Positions 1-5,861 of a DNA stretch of 14,165 nucleotides are shown in pieces. Position 1 is the stretch's first letter; every line of letters starts with the position of its first letter. A model generated the notes under the pieces. That model was not told the DNA's origin. It did not search any database and saw only the letters and a list, made by a program, of their open reading frames with translations. The stretch is from contig JAJDTQ010000196.1 in NCBI GenBank assembly GCA_022827045.1, positions 1 through 14,165 of the forward strand, read 5' to 3'. The DNA is from Candidatus Binatia bacterium. GTDB lineage: Bacteria; Desulfobacterota_B; Binatia; UBA9968; JAJDTQ01. A program made the position numbers and the translations under genes.

Positions 1-243
1 ATAGGTCGGGAACAGCACCTCCGCGCTCACCCCGTCGGTTTCCATCTCGGTGATGCGCTTGTCCGGATCCGATCCACCCGGTTGGGTCTGAAAGCTCTCC
101 CCCAACTTCAACTGCGGAAAGCGCGGCACCTGGTCCCTAAACCCCTTGGGCGCCCTTTCCACGAGGATGTCGGACGGCTCCATGACATGGGAGTCCGACG
201 AGATAATGACTTCACAGCCCGGCAGTGTTCCGTTGTCGGCCAT
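1..243 (-). CDS. Amidohydrolase-2 family metal-dependent hydrolase, N-terminal part only
   Basis: Translating the minus strand from the ATG at 243 gives 81 codons open to the window edge, so the gene is cut off at its 3' side. Residues 11-23 read EVIISSDSHVMEP. This is the opening beta strand and metal-binding Asp-x-His typical of amidohydrolase-2 TIM-barrel proteins (D17, H19, with E22 nearby). A segment near the cut, KRITEMETDGVSAEVLFPTY, is also typical, as these proteins often have a strand here reading like 'D.vd.qvlfPt'. The family holds hydrolases and non-oxidative decarboxylases of aromatic or enol acids (ACMSD, gamma-resorcylate decarboxylase). The start is supported by an AAGGGGG ribosome site about seven bases upstream. 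It lies downstream of the ferritin-like gene on the same strand with a hairpin-rich spacer between them. The specific substrate cannot be told from this fragment. Confidence 0.8.
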   Translation of the reverse strand, partial: MADNGTLPGCEVIISSDSHVMEPSDILVERAPKGFRDQVPRFPQLKLGESFQTQPGGSDPDKRITEMETDGVSAEVLFPTY

Positions 244-332
244 TTGATTGTCCCCCTTGCGAACGTTCATAGATTTTCGCGCACTTAACCCTAGCGTCTA
301 GCATTCCCGGTCTTGGAACGTCAAGATTGGGA

Positions 333-366
333 GGCGGGCAAATTCGGCCGTTTGCCCGCCGGGCAA
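333..366 (-). terminator. Hairpin with alternative arms after the ferritin-like gene
   Basis: GGCGGGCAAA (333-342) and TTTGCCCGCC (351-360) form a perfect 10-bp stem with an 8-base loop. The right arm can instead pair with CGGGCAA (360-366), through TTGCCCG at 352-358, so two hairpins compete for one arm. The structure begins about ten bases after the TAA of the ferritin-like gene (read on the minus strand) and ends about 90 bases before the amidohydrolase start. No clear U-run follows, so it could be a terminator of imperfect type, an mRNA 3' stabiliser or an attenuator for the next gene. Confidence 0.5.
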
Positions 367-375
367 GGCTGCCCC

Positions 376-1023
376 TTACCACTCGGCCTTGTCCATGGCC
401 CAGCGATCCAGGCTGGCGAGATATTCCCGCATCAGCACCAGGCGCATGGCCACGGCCCGGCGGGTGGCGTCCTGGACGTCGGGGGTGGTGGCGTAGCGCA
501 CGAGGATCTCCTCGGGACCGCTGCCGTGCCCCTCCTCGTCGGCCAGGATGCGCTTGTACGGGGCCTTGATCCAGTCCGGGACCGTAGGCGCGGCCAGGCA
601 CTTCTCGATGAGGTAGTTGGCAATTCCTTCGCCGCCCATGGAGAAGCCCGCCAGCCGCTGGCAAGTGTCGGGGAGTGCTTCCATGGCGTTGAACATGGAC
701 ATCTGCGCCGGCAACGGGCGGTAGTCGAAGGGGTGCGCGCCGAGCTCCCGGATGCGCGCCATGAGGAGCCCGGCGTGAGTCATCTCCTCATGGGCGGAGC
801 GCGCCATCATGGTCTTGACCTCGAGCTCGGGGGTGGTCTTGAGCCAGCCGCCGAAGAGGTCGGCGGCGCGCAGCTCGTTCCACAGCCGACTCTTCATCAC
901 CCGGACGCGCTCCTCGTCGGTGGTTAGCGGAACGTAGCTGTAGGCCGGGGGGCGGTCGTCGAGGGTGGCGCAGAAGGCCCTGACCTTGTCACGCAGTTCC
1001 TGAACGAATTCGCTGCTCGTCAT
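376..1023 (-). CDS. Ferritin-like diiron protein, probable oxygenase or oxidase
   Basis: A 215-residue, mostly helical soluble protein without a signal peptide. It carries the full carboxylate-bridged diiron pattern of the ferritin-like four-helix bundle: E50 in the first helix, E80-x-x-H83 in the second, E132 in the third, and D162-E163-x-x-H166 (DEEGH) in the fourth. The spacings E50 to E80 and E132 to E163 (30 and 31 residues) are what two antiparallel helix pairs need. The DExxH form is closer to O2-activating enzymes (R2, monooxygenase, AurF-like) than to storage ferritins, and no ferroxidase or nanocage features are evident. An AGGAGG site seven bases before the ATG fixes the start. It follows the CoA-transferase on the same strand across a 102-base hairpin-rich spacer. 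The substrate is unknown. I do not recognise a named subfamily, and the role as an oxygenase rests only on ligands and context. Confidence 0.7.
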   Translation of the reverse strand: MTSSEFVQELRDKVRAFCATLDDRPPAYSYVPLTTDEERVRVMKSRLWNELRAADLFGGWLKTTPELEVKTMMARSAHEEMTHAGLLMARIRELGAHPFDYRPLPAQMSMFNAMEALPDTCQRLAGFSMGGEGIANYLIEKCLAAPTVPDWIKAPYKRILADEEGHGSGPEEILVRYATTPDVQDATRRAVAMRLVLMREYLASLDRWAMDKAEW

Positions 1024-1055
1024 GGAATGCCTCCTATCCCCTCCCTTGGATTCCG

Positions 1056-1077
1056 GCCCCGTATCAGGGTACGGGGC
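1056..1077. repeat. Perfect short inverted repeat (hairpin)
   Basis: GCCCCGTA (1056-1063) and TACGGGGC (1070-1077) are perfect complements around the six-base loop TCAGGG. It sits between the ferritin-like gene and the CoA-transferase, next to a second hairpin at 1085-1125. It may help end or stabilise the CoA-transferase transcript. Confidence 0.5.
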
Positions 1078-1084
1078 ATGCTTT

Positions 1085-1125
1085 CGCCGGAATGACGGGA
1101 ACGGAGCATCGCCGTCATTCCCGCG
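1085..1125. repeat. REP-like extragenic palindrome
   Basis: CGCCGGAATGACGG (1085-1098) pairs with CCGTCATTCCCGCG (1112-1125) with one mismatch around a 13-base loop. The GGAATGACGG / CCGTCATTCC core resembles dispersed extragenic palindromes common in GC-rich bacterial genomes. It abuts the stop codon of the CoA-transferase, the usual place for such elements, where they act as mRNA 3' protectors or weak terminators. Only one copy is seen here, so calling it a repeat family is an inference. Confidence 0.55.
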
Positions 1126-2304
1126 TCAGGTCACTCCGGTCTCACGCAACTGCGCCAGGGCTGCGTCGTCGTAGCCGAGGCCGCGCAGGATCTCGTCGGT
1201 GTTCTCGCCCAGCAATGGCGCGGCGCGGTGGAATTGCATGGGCGTGTCGGATAGCTGGATGGCGTTGCCGATAAGGTGACTGGACCCCATCTTGGAATGA
1301 CGGATCTCCTGCGGCAGGCCCATCTCCTTCACCTGCGGGTCGTCCAGCACCTCCTCGATCCTGTAGATGGGCGCGTTGGGCACGCTGACCGCGTCCAGGG
1401 CCTCGAGCCAGTGGTCCCGAGGCTTCTTCTCGAACTCCGCCTGAAGAATGGGAACGATGTCGTAGTGATTTTTCCAACGGTCGTTGCGGGTGGCAAAGCG
1501 CGGTTCGTCCAGCAGGTCGCGCCGCCCCACCGCGGTGACCAGCCCCTCCCAGGCCTTCTGGTGTCCGGAGAGATGGATCACCAATGCTTTCTTGTCGCTG
1601 GGAACGAAACAATAAATACGCCCCCGCGGAAAGTTCTCCCGGGTGATGGCCTCGCCGCCGTTCAGGTAATCGGCCATGTGGGACTCGATGAACGCCAGAC
1701 TGATGCGCAGCAGCGAGGCGTCCACGAACTGCCCTCGCCCGGTGTGGTGGCGCGCCATCAGGGCCGCTAGAATGCCGTAGGCGGCGAATACCCCGGTGGA
1801 GTGGTCGGTGACCGAAACCCCCACCACCTTCGGTTTGTCGAAGTCGGTCATGAGGCTCAACATGCCGCTCAGGGCTTGGCCGATAGTGTCGAAGCCGGGC
1901 TTGTCGCGGTAGGGGCCGTCCTGCCCGTAGCCGGTGATGGAGCAATGGACCAGCCTCGGGTTGAACTCGGACAGGCGCTCGTAGTCCAGGCCGAGCTTCG
2001 TGCGGGTCTCGGGGCGGAAGTTCTCCAGCAGCACATCGGCCTTCTCCAGTAGCTTGAGCAGGATCTCCTTGCCCTGGGGCTTGCGCAGGTCCAGGGTGAG
2101 GCTCCGCTTGTTGCGGTTGAGCGCCCGGAAACTCGGCCCGTAGCCCTCGTACAGGGGGTTCCGTCCGCGGTGCGTATCGCCCCCGTCGGGCAACTCCACC
2201 TTGATGACGTCGCACCCGAGGTCACCCAGCAGACTCCCGCAAAACGGCCCGGCCACGTGACCGCTCAGATCCAGCGCCATGGTCCCCTGCAATGCCGCGT
2301 TCAT
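1126..2304 (-). CDS. CaiB/BaiF family class III CoA-transferase
   Basis: A 392-residue protein, the usual length of the family, predicted to move CoA from an acyl-CoA donor to a free carboxylic acid in the cytoplasm. Family features in order: N-terminal LDLSGHVAGPFCGSLLGDLG (11-30), then DVIKVE (32-37), NRNKRSLTLDL (63-73), ADVLLENFRP (89-98) and CSITGYGQDGPY (121-132). The catalytic aspartate sits at D167 in VTDHSTG, very near Asp169 of formyl-CoA transferase. HHTGRGQFVDASL (186-198) follows, as expected. The start is backed by a GGAAGG site 11 bases upstream, which is rather far; an internal ATG at codon 9 cannot be excluded. It is divergent from the thioesterase gene, suggesting linked acyl-CoA metabolism. 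Donor and acceptor acids cannot be predicted, because this family is annotated far beyond its characterised members. Confidence 0.93.
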   Translation of the reverse strand: MNAALQGTMALDLSGHVAGPFCGSLLGDLGCDVIKVELPDGGDTHRGRNPLYEGYGPSFRALNRNKRSLTLDLRKPQGKEILLKLLEKADVLLENFRPETRTKLGLDYERLSEFNPRLVHCSITGYGQDGPYRDKPGFDTIGQALSGMLSLMTDFDKPKVVGVSVTDHSTGVFAAYGILAALMARHHTGRGQFVDASLLRISLAFIESHMADYLNGGEAITRENFPRGRIYCFVPSDKKALVIHLSGHQKAWEGLVTAVGRRDLLDEPRFATRNDRWKNHYDIVPILQAEFEKKPRDHWLEALDAVSVPNAPIYRIEEVLDDPQVKEMGLPQEIRHSKMGSSHLIGNAIQLSDTPMQFHRAAPLLGENTDEILRGLGYDDAALAQLRETGVT

Positions 2305-2451
2305 GATTCAGGACACCTTCCTTTCCATGCCCCACCGCAACTGTGGCACAATGCCCCAGTATAACAGCAGGGAATGAACAATAGGCAACAGGCGGAGGCA
2401 TGGGGCTTGCTCCTCCGCCCAGTTGCCGGATACCCGTATCGCGGAGGACAG
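2305..2451. promoter_or_regulatory. Divergent promoter region between CoA-transferase and thioesterase
   Basis: This 147-base spacer separates two outward-facing genes and so should hold both promoters. AGTATAAC at 2358-2365 offers overlapping -10-like boxes on both strands: TATAAC (2360-2365) on the plus strand and TATACT (complement of 2358-2363) on the minus strand. Neither has a convincing -35 box at 16-18 bases. TTGCCT lies about 19 bases before the minus-strand box. The region is certain to be intergenic, but the exact promoter elements are weakly supported. Confidence 0.35.
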
Positions 2452-2832
2452 ATGAAGGAGCAGCTCAAGGAAGGGCTTGAAGGAGAGTGGGTGATCGAGA
2501 CGACGCCCGAGATGGCGGCGCAGCACATCGCCGAGGAGGGCATCCTGGTCTACTCGACGCCGGCCATGGTTTGGCACATGGAGCGTGCGGCGGTGGAGAC
2601 CGTCAGCGCATATCTGGATGACGACGAGGTTTCGGTCGGCGTGCGCGTGGAGATATCCCATATCGCCGGCACCGCAATCGGTGAGACCGTGCGTGCCGCC
2701 GCCCGGCTCGTCGCGGTCGAGGGACGCCGGCTTACTTTCACCGTGGAGGCCCACAACGAACGCGAGAAGATCGGCGAGGGACGCCACCAGCGCGTGGTCG
2801 TAAAGCGGGACCGATTGCCCCGGAAGGAATGA
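2452..2832 (+). CDS. FlK-like hotdog-fold acyl-CoA thioesterase
   Basis: A 126-residue protein that fits the fluoroacetyl-CoA thioesterase (FlK) family, single-domain hotdog enzymes that hydrolyse small acyl-CoA thioesters. The catalytic triad is present with exactly the FlK spacing: T36 (YSTPAM), E44 (WHMERA) and H70 (EISHIAGT), against Thr42, Glu50 and His76 as I recall them for FlK. The later segment VAVEGRRLTFTVEAHN followed by KIGEGRHQRVVV is also family-typical. I chose ATG 2452 because GGAGG lies four bases upstream and because FlK proteins begin close to this point. A longer reading from ATG 2374 adds 26 residues with no family similarity, and its only purine run directly touches that ATG. 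The divergent CoA-transferase suggests clearance of a dead-end or inhibitory acyl-CoA. Fluoroacetate resistance itself is not implied. Confidence 0.87.
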   Translation: MKEQLKEGLEGEWVIETTPEMAAQHIAEEGILVYSTPAMVWHMERAAVETVSAYLDDDEVSVGVRVEISHIAGTAIGETVRAAARLVAVEGRRLTFTVEAHNEREKIGEGRHQRVVVKRDRLPRKE

Positions 2833-2859
2833 TCAGCGCGCCAGGCCGAAAGACCCGCC

Positions 2860-2889
2860 TTGACAGTCGCGGCGGCGACGTGATGATAT
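2860..2889 (+). promoter_or_regulatory. Possible sigma-70 promoter for the oxygenase-transporter operon
   Basis: A perfect TTGACA (2860-2865) is followed after 18 bases by TGATAT (2884-2889), a poor -10 box. It lies in the 138-base gap between the thioesterase stop and the next gene, about 80 bases upstream of that start. The -35 match could be chance. The gap could equally be read through from the thioesterase promoter. Confidence 0.3.
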
Positions 2890-2970
2890 GGCCCCCCGCC
2901 CGGCAGCCGCCAGGCGCGCTCTCGGGCACGTATGCCAGCTGCCCAGGGGGACTTGAGACGGAGCTCGAAC

Positions 2971-3660
2971 ATGGCAAACGCGGAATCGTTGCGGGAACGG
3001 CTCGAAGCCGCGGTGCTGGAACGGCACTGCGCAAATCATCCCCTCACCGAGAAGTGGGCCGCGGGCAAGCTCAGCCGCAATGCCATGGCGGGCTGGGCCA
3101 TCGAGCAATACCACTGGATCAGCAACATCTATCGAGGCGAGCTGTACAAGGCCGCCAACACGCCCCTGGAAGTGCAACGGCTGCTGCTGGGCAACTACCT
3201 GGAGGAGAGCGATCCCGAGCGGCCGCACCTGGACATCATCCTGCGCTTCTGCACCGCCAACGGCGGCGACGCCGAAGCTGCCAGGCGCGGCCGGGGCCTG
3301 CCCACCACCGAGGCCTGGGTGAGCTGGTTCAACCGGGTATGCAAGGACGAGTCTTTCATCTGCAGCGTGGCCGCCACCAACGTCGGCACCGAGTCCCAGT
3401 CGCCGATGCTGTACAGCAAGGTGCTTCCGGCCCTGCGCGACGTCTATCACTTCGACGAAGCGGACATCGAGCACTTTTGGCTCCACGCCGACGTCGACAC
3501 CGAGCACGGCGGCCGCGGTTTCGAGATCCTCGAACGGTATTGCACCACGCCCGAGCTCCAGGAGATGGCCGTCGCCTACGCCCGAGAGAGTGCCAAGATG
3601 CGCTGGTTCTTCTTCGACGGCATCTACATCCACTACGAAATGGGCTACGAGCTCCGGTAG
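2971..3660 (+). CDS. Heme-oxygenase-like diiron protein (HDO type, TenA/PqqC fold)
   Basis: A 229-residue all-helical soluble protein of the TenA/PqqC/heme-oxygenase-like superfamily. Unlike TenA and PqqC, which are metal-free, it keeps a complete six-residue metal set: E79 and H86 (EESDPERPH), E141 (GTESQSP), then H172, D176 and H179 (HADVDTEH). The spacing mirrors the diiron site I recall for CADD (Glu81, His88, Glu142, His174, Asp178, His181). That places it with the HDO enzymes that use a labile Fe2 cluster and O2 for N-oxygenation, desaturation, C-C cleavage or decarboxylation. Start at 2971 is set by GGAG seven bases upstream; the earlier in-frame ATG at 2932 has no ribosome site. The bicupin gene follows after 29 bases, so the two are probably co-transcribed and may act in sequence. 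The reaction and substrate are unknown. Confidence 0.85.
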   Translation: MANAESLRERLEAAVLERHCANHPLTEKWAAGKLSRNAMAGWAIEQYHWISNIYRGELYKAANTPLEVQRLLLGNYLEESDPERPHLDIILRFCTANGGDAEAARRGRGLPTTEAWVSWFNRVCKDESFICSVAATNVGTESQSPMLYSKVLPALRDVYHFDEADIEHFWLHADVDTEHGGRGFEILERYCTTPELQEMAVAYARESAKMRWFFFDGIYIHYEMGYELR

Positions 3661-3689
3661 GTGGGCGCGCCACGGCACGAAAGGCACCC

Positions 3690-4742
3690 ATGGCAGGCGA
3701 ACCGCAGGACTTGACCGACCTGGACAGCTTTCTCGCCGACCGCTGGCTCTCGGGCCTGTGGAAGCTCGACCGCCACGAGCGCACGCCCGACCCCAAGACC
3801 AAGGTGGTGCCGCACCTGTGGAAGTGGAACGACGTCTACGAGAGCCTGCTCCAGGCCCGGGACCGCATCGGCATCGAGAAGGGGCGGACGGAACGCCGCA
3901 CCATCCGCCTGGTCAACCCCGGGATGCGGCACATCGAGATGACCAGCCACACCATGCTGCTGGCCTGCCAGATGATCCAGCCCGGCGAGGTGGCCCCGGC
4001 CCACCGCCACACCATGGCGGCCATCCGCTTCATCGTCCAGGGCGAGGGCGCCTACACGGTGGTCAACGGCGAGAAGCTCGACATGACGGAGGGAGACCTG
4101 ATCCTCACGCCCCAGTGGACATGGCACGACCACGGCCACGAGGGCAGCGAGCCCATGGTGTGGCTGGACGGGCTCGACGTGCCGCTCATCCAGTCGCTGC
4201 AGGTAATCTCCTACGAGCCCTTCTCCGAGGAGAAGCAGTCCACCCACGCGAGCGAGCAGGAAGCCTCCCACTTCGGCATGACCCGGCCGGTGCGCTCGGA
4301 CGACCGGACGGCGCCGCCGCCGCTCCACTACCGATGGGAGGACACCTACCGCTCACTCCAGGCGCTCGCCGAGACGCCCGCCGACCCCTATGACGGCGTC
4401 GCCCTGGAGTACGTAAACCCGCTCACCGGCGGCAGGACCCTGCCGACGCTGTCGTGCTGGGCGCAGATGCTGCGCCCGGGGGAGCGCACCCGGGCGCACC
4501 GCCACAACAGCACCAGCATCTACCACGCGTTCCGGGGCTGCGGCGCCACGGCGGTCAACGGCGAGACCATCGAGTGGAGCAAGGGAGACACGTTCATCGT
4601 GCCGCTGTGGAGCTGGCACGAGCACGCCAACCGGTCGGCGGGCGAGGAGGCGATCCTCTTCTCCATGCACGACATCCCGGTGCTGGAGGCCTTCGGGCTG
4701 CACCGGCAGGAAGCAATGGGTTCGTCCGCCATGGGCATGTAA
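3690..4742 (+). CDS. Gentisate 1,2-dioxygenase-like bicupin, ring-cleaving
   Basis: A 350-residue two-domain cupin of the gentisate / salicylate / 1-hydroxy-2-naphthoate dioxygenase family, which cleaves hydroxylated aromatic acids with Fe(II) and O2. The first cupin carries H105-x-H107 and H146, nearly the positions I recall for E. coli gentisate dioxygenase (104, 106, 145). By spacing against salicylate dioxygenase, the substrate-pocket residues R113, H148 and D160 are kept as well. The second cupin also shows H270-x-H272 and H310. The residue that by spacing alone matches the Gly allowing salicylate use is an alanine (A92), which would favour a gentisate-like substrate; this is a soft inference. 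AAGG five bases before ATG 3690 sets the start. A 22-base gap leads to the transporter, so uptake and oxidation are likely co-expressed. No maleylpyruvate isomerase or fumarylpyruvate hydrolase gene is in view. Confidence 0.9.
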   Translation: MAGEPQDLTDLDSFLADRWLSGLWKLDRHERTPDPKTKVVPHLWKWNDVYESLLQARDRIGIEKGRTERRTIRLVNPGMRHIEMTSHTMLLACQMIQPGEVAPAHRHTMAAIRFIVQGEGAYTVVNGEKLDMTEGDLILTPQWTWHDHGHEGSEPMVWLDGLDVPLIQSLQVISYEPFSEEKQSTHASEQEASHFGMTRPVRSDDRTAPPPLHYRWEDTYRSLQALAETPADPYDGVALEYVNPLTGGRTLPTLSCWAQMLRPGERTRAHRHNSTSIYHAFRGCGATAVNGETIEWSKGDTFIVPLWSWHEHANRSAGEEAILFSMHDIPVLEAFGLHRQEAMGSSAMGM

Positions 4743-4764
4743 TGGCGGGTCAACAAGGAGGGAC

Positions 4765-5820
4765 ATGAAGATGCGACGAGACCGTGCGACGATTCTCACT
4801 TCAATGCTGGCGTGTGCCGTGCTGTGGGCCGCCCCGGCGACGGCGGCCGACTACTACGACGGCAAGACCATCCGGGTCCTGGTTTCTTCCAGCCCCGGAG
4901 GCGGCACCGACGCCACCGCGCGGCTGGTTTCGCGTTTCCTGCCGAAGTTCATCCCAGGCAACCCCAAGACCATCGTGCAGAACATGCCCGGAGGCGGCGG
5001 CACCGTGGTCAACAACTACTACACGCGCCGGGCCAAGCCGGACGGGCTGACCCTGCTGCAAGACTCGTCGTCGGCGCTCAGCACCTACGTGCGGGGCGGC
5101 AAACGGGTCAAGTTCAATCCCCGGACATACTCGTACGTGGGCTCCATCATGCGGGGCGGGAGCATCCTGATGGTGCGGAAAGATGCACGCAAACGCCTCA
5201 CCGATCCCAAGGCCAAGCCGGTGGTGGTGGGGGATTCCGACGGCATCCGTACATGGGTGGCCATGACCGTGTGGGGAGCGAAGTATCTGGGCTGGAACAA
5301 CCGCTGGATCTTCGGTTACGCGGGCACCGGAGAGATGGTGCTGGCGCTGCGCCAGGGCGAGATCGAGATGTGGGGCACCGGCAACGCCAAGCTCATCCGC
5401 GACCTCGAAAAGGACGGCGTGGTGGATCCGCTGGTGCTGCTCACCGACAAGCGCCGCAAGGACTTCCCGGACATCCCCACCTTCCAGGAGCTGCTCGGCG
5501 ACAAGCGGCCCTCCGGCGTGGCATGGCAGGCCTACAAGGTGTGGGCCGGACCCTCGGACGTGGACAAGTTTCTGCACGCCCCCAAGGGCACGCCCGAAAA
5601 CGTCATGAACATCCTGCACTCGGCCTGGGCCAAGATGGTGAAAGACCCGGATTTCGCCAAGCAGGCCACCAAGTTCTTCGGCGAGGCCTGGAGGACCCGC
5701 GACGGTGCGGCCACGGCGAAGCTGGTCCTGGAAGTCACCAATGCCTCCCAGGAGGTCAAGGATTTCCTCTTCAACATCCGCAAGGAGCACGGCCTGCCCA
5801 CGGGCAAGAAGAAGAAATAG
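4765..5820 (+). CDS. tctC: Tripartite tricarboxylate transporter substrate-binding protein (TctC/Bug family)
   Basis: A periplasmic receptor of 351 residues that delivers an organic anion to the TctA/TctB membrane pair. A signal peptide is clear: basic n-region KMRRDR, hydrophobic core to about residue 24, and cleavage near APATAA before DYYDGK. The mature N-terminus IRVLVSSSPGGGTDATARL is the family's first ligand-binding loop, and VQNMPGGGGTVVNNY follows as in other Bug proteins. The GGAGG site lies three bases from ATG 4765 but nine from an in-frame ATG at 4771, so translation may begin at the second; the signal peptide works either way. It is longer than most Bug proteins and ends in the lysine run KKKK. 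Co-expression with the two upstream oxygenase genes suggests an aromatic or heterocyclic acid rather than citrate, but receptor sequence does not define ligand. Confidence 0.93.
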   Translation: MKMRRDRATILTSMLACAVLWAAPATAADYYDGKTIRVLVSSSPGGGTDATARLVSRFLPKFIPGNPKTIVQNMPGGGGTVVNNYYTRRAKPDGLTLLQDSSSALSTYVRGGKRVKFNPRTYSYVGSIMRGGSILMVRKDARKRLTDPKAKPVVVGDSDGIRTWVAMTVWGAKYLGWNNRWIFGYAGTGEMVLALRQGEIEMWGTGNAKLIRDLEKDGVVDPLVLLTDKRRKDFPDIPTFQELLGDKRPSGVAWQAYKVWAGPSDVDKFLHAPKGTPENVMNILHSAWAKMVKDPDFAKQATKFFGEAWRTRDGAATAKLVLEVTNASQEVKDFLFNIRKEHGLPTGKKKK

Positions 5821-5861
5821 CGTCTCGCTGAGCCAGACCATCCGGCAGTCTTCGACAGCCC

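Noticed and set aside
2374..2451. N-terminal extension of the thioesterase from ATG 2374
   Set aside because: No similarity to the FlK family and no properly spaced ribosome site. ATG 2452 with GGAGG fits the family start.
2452..2832. Fluoroacetate resistance or organofluorine metabolism
   Set aside because: The triad is FlK-like, but FlK relatives are widespread and no dehalogenase or fluorinase is visible. Halide specificity cannot be read from the sequence.
2971..3660. TenA thiaminase or PqqC cofactor synthase
   Set aside because: No thiamine or PQQ genes are present, and the protein carries a six-residue metal-binding set that those enzymes lack.
2829..4742. A 637-residue open frame that would make the bicupin a long fusion protein
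   Set aside because: Its first 287 codons lie in the wrong frame over the heme-oxygenase-like gene and are Arg/Gly/Pro-rich shadow sequence. The ribosome site and family similarity put the bicupin start at 3690.
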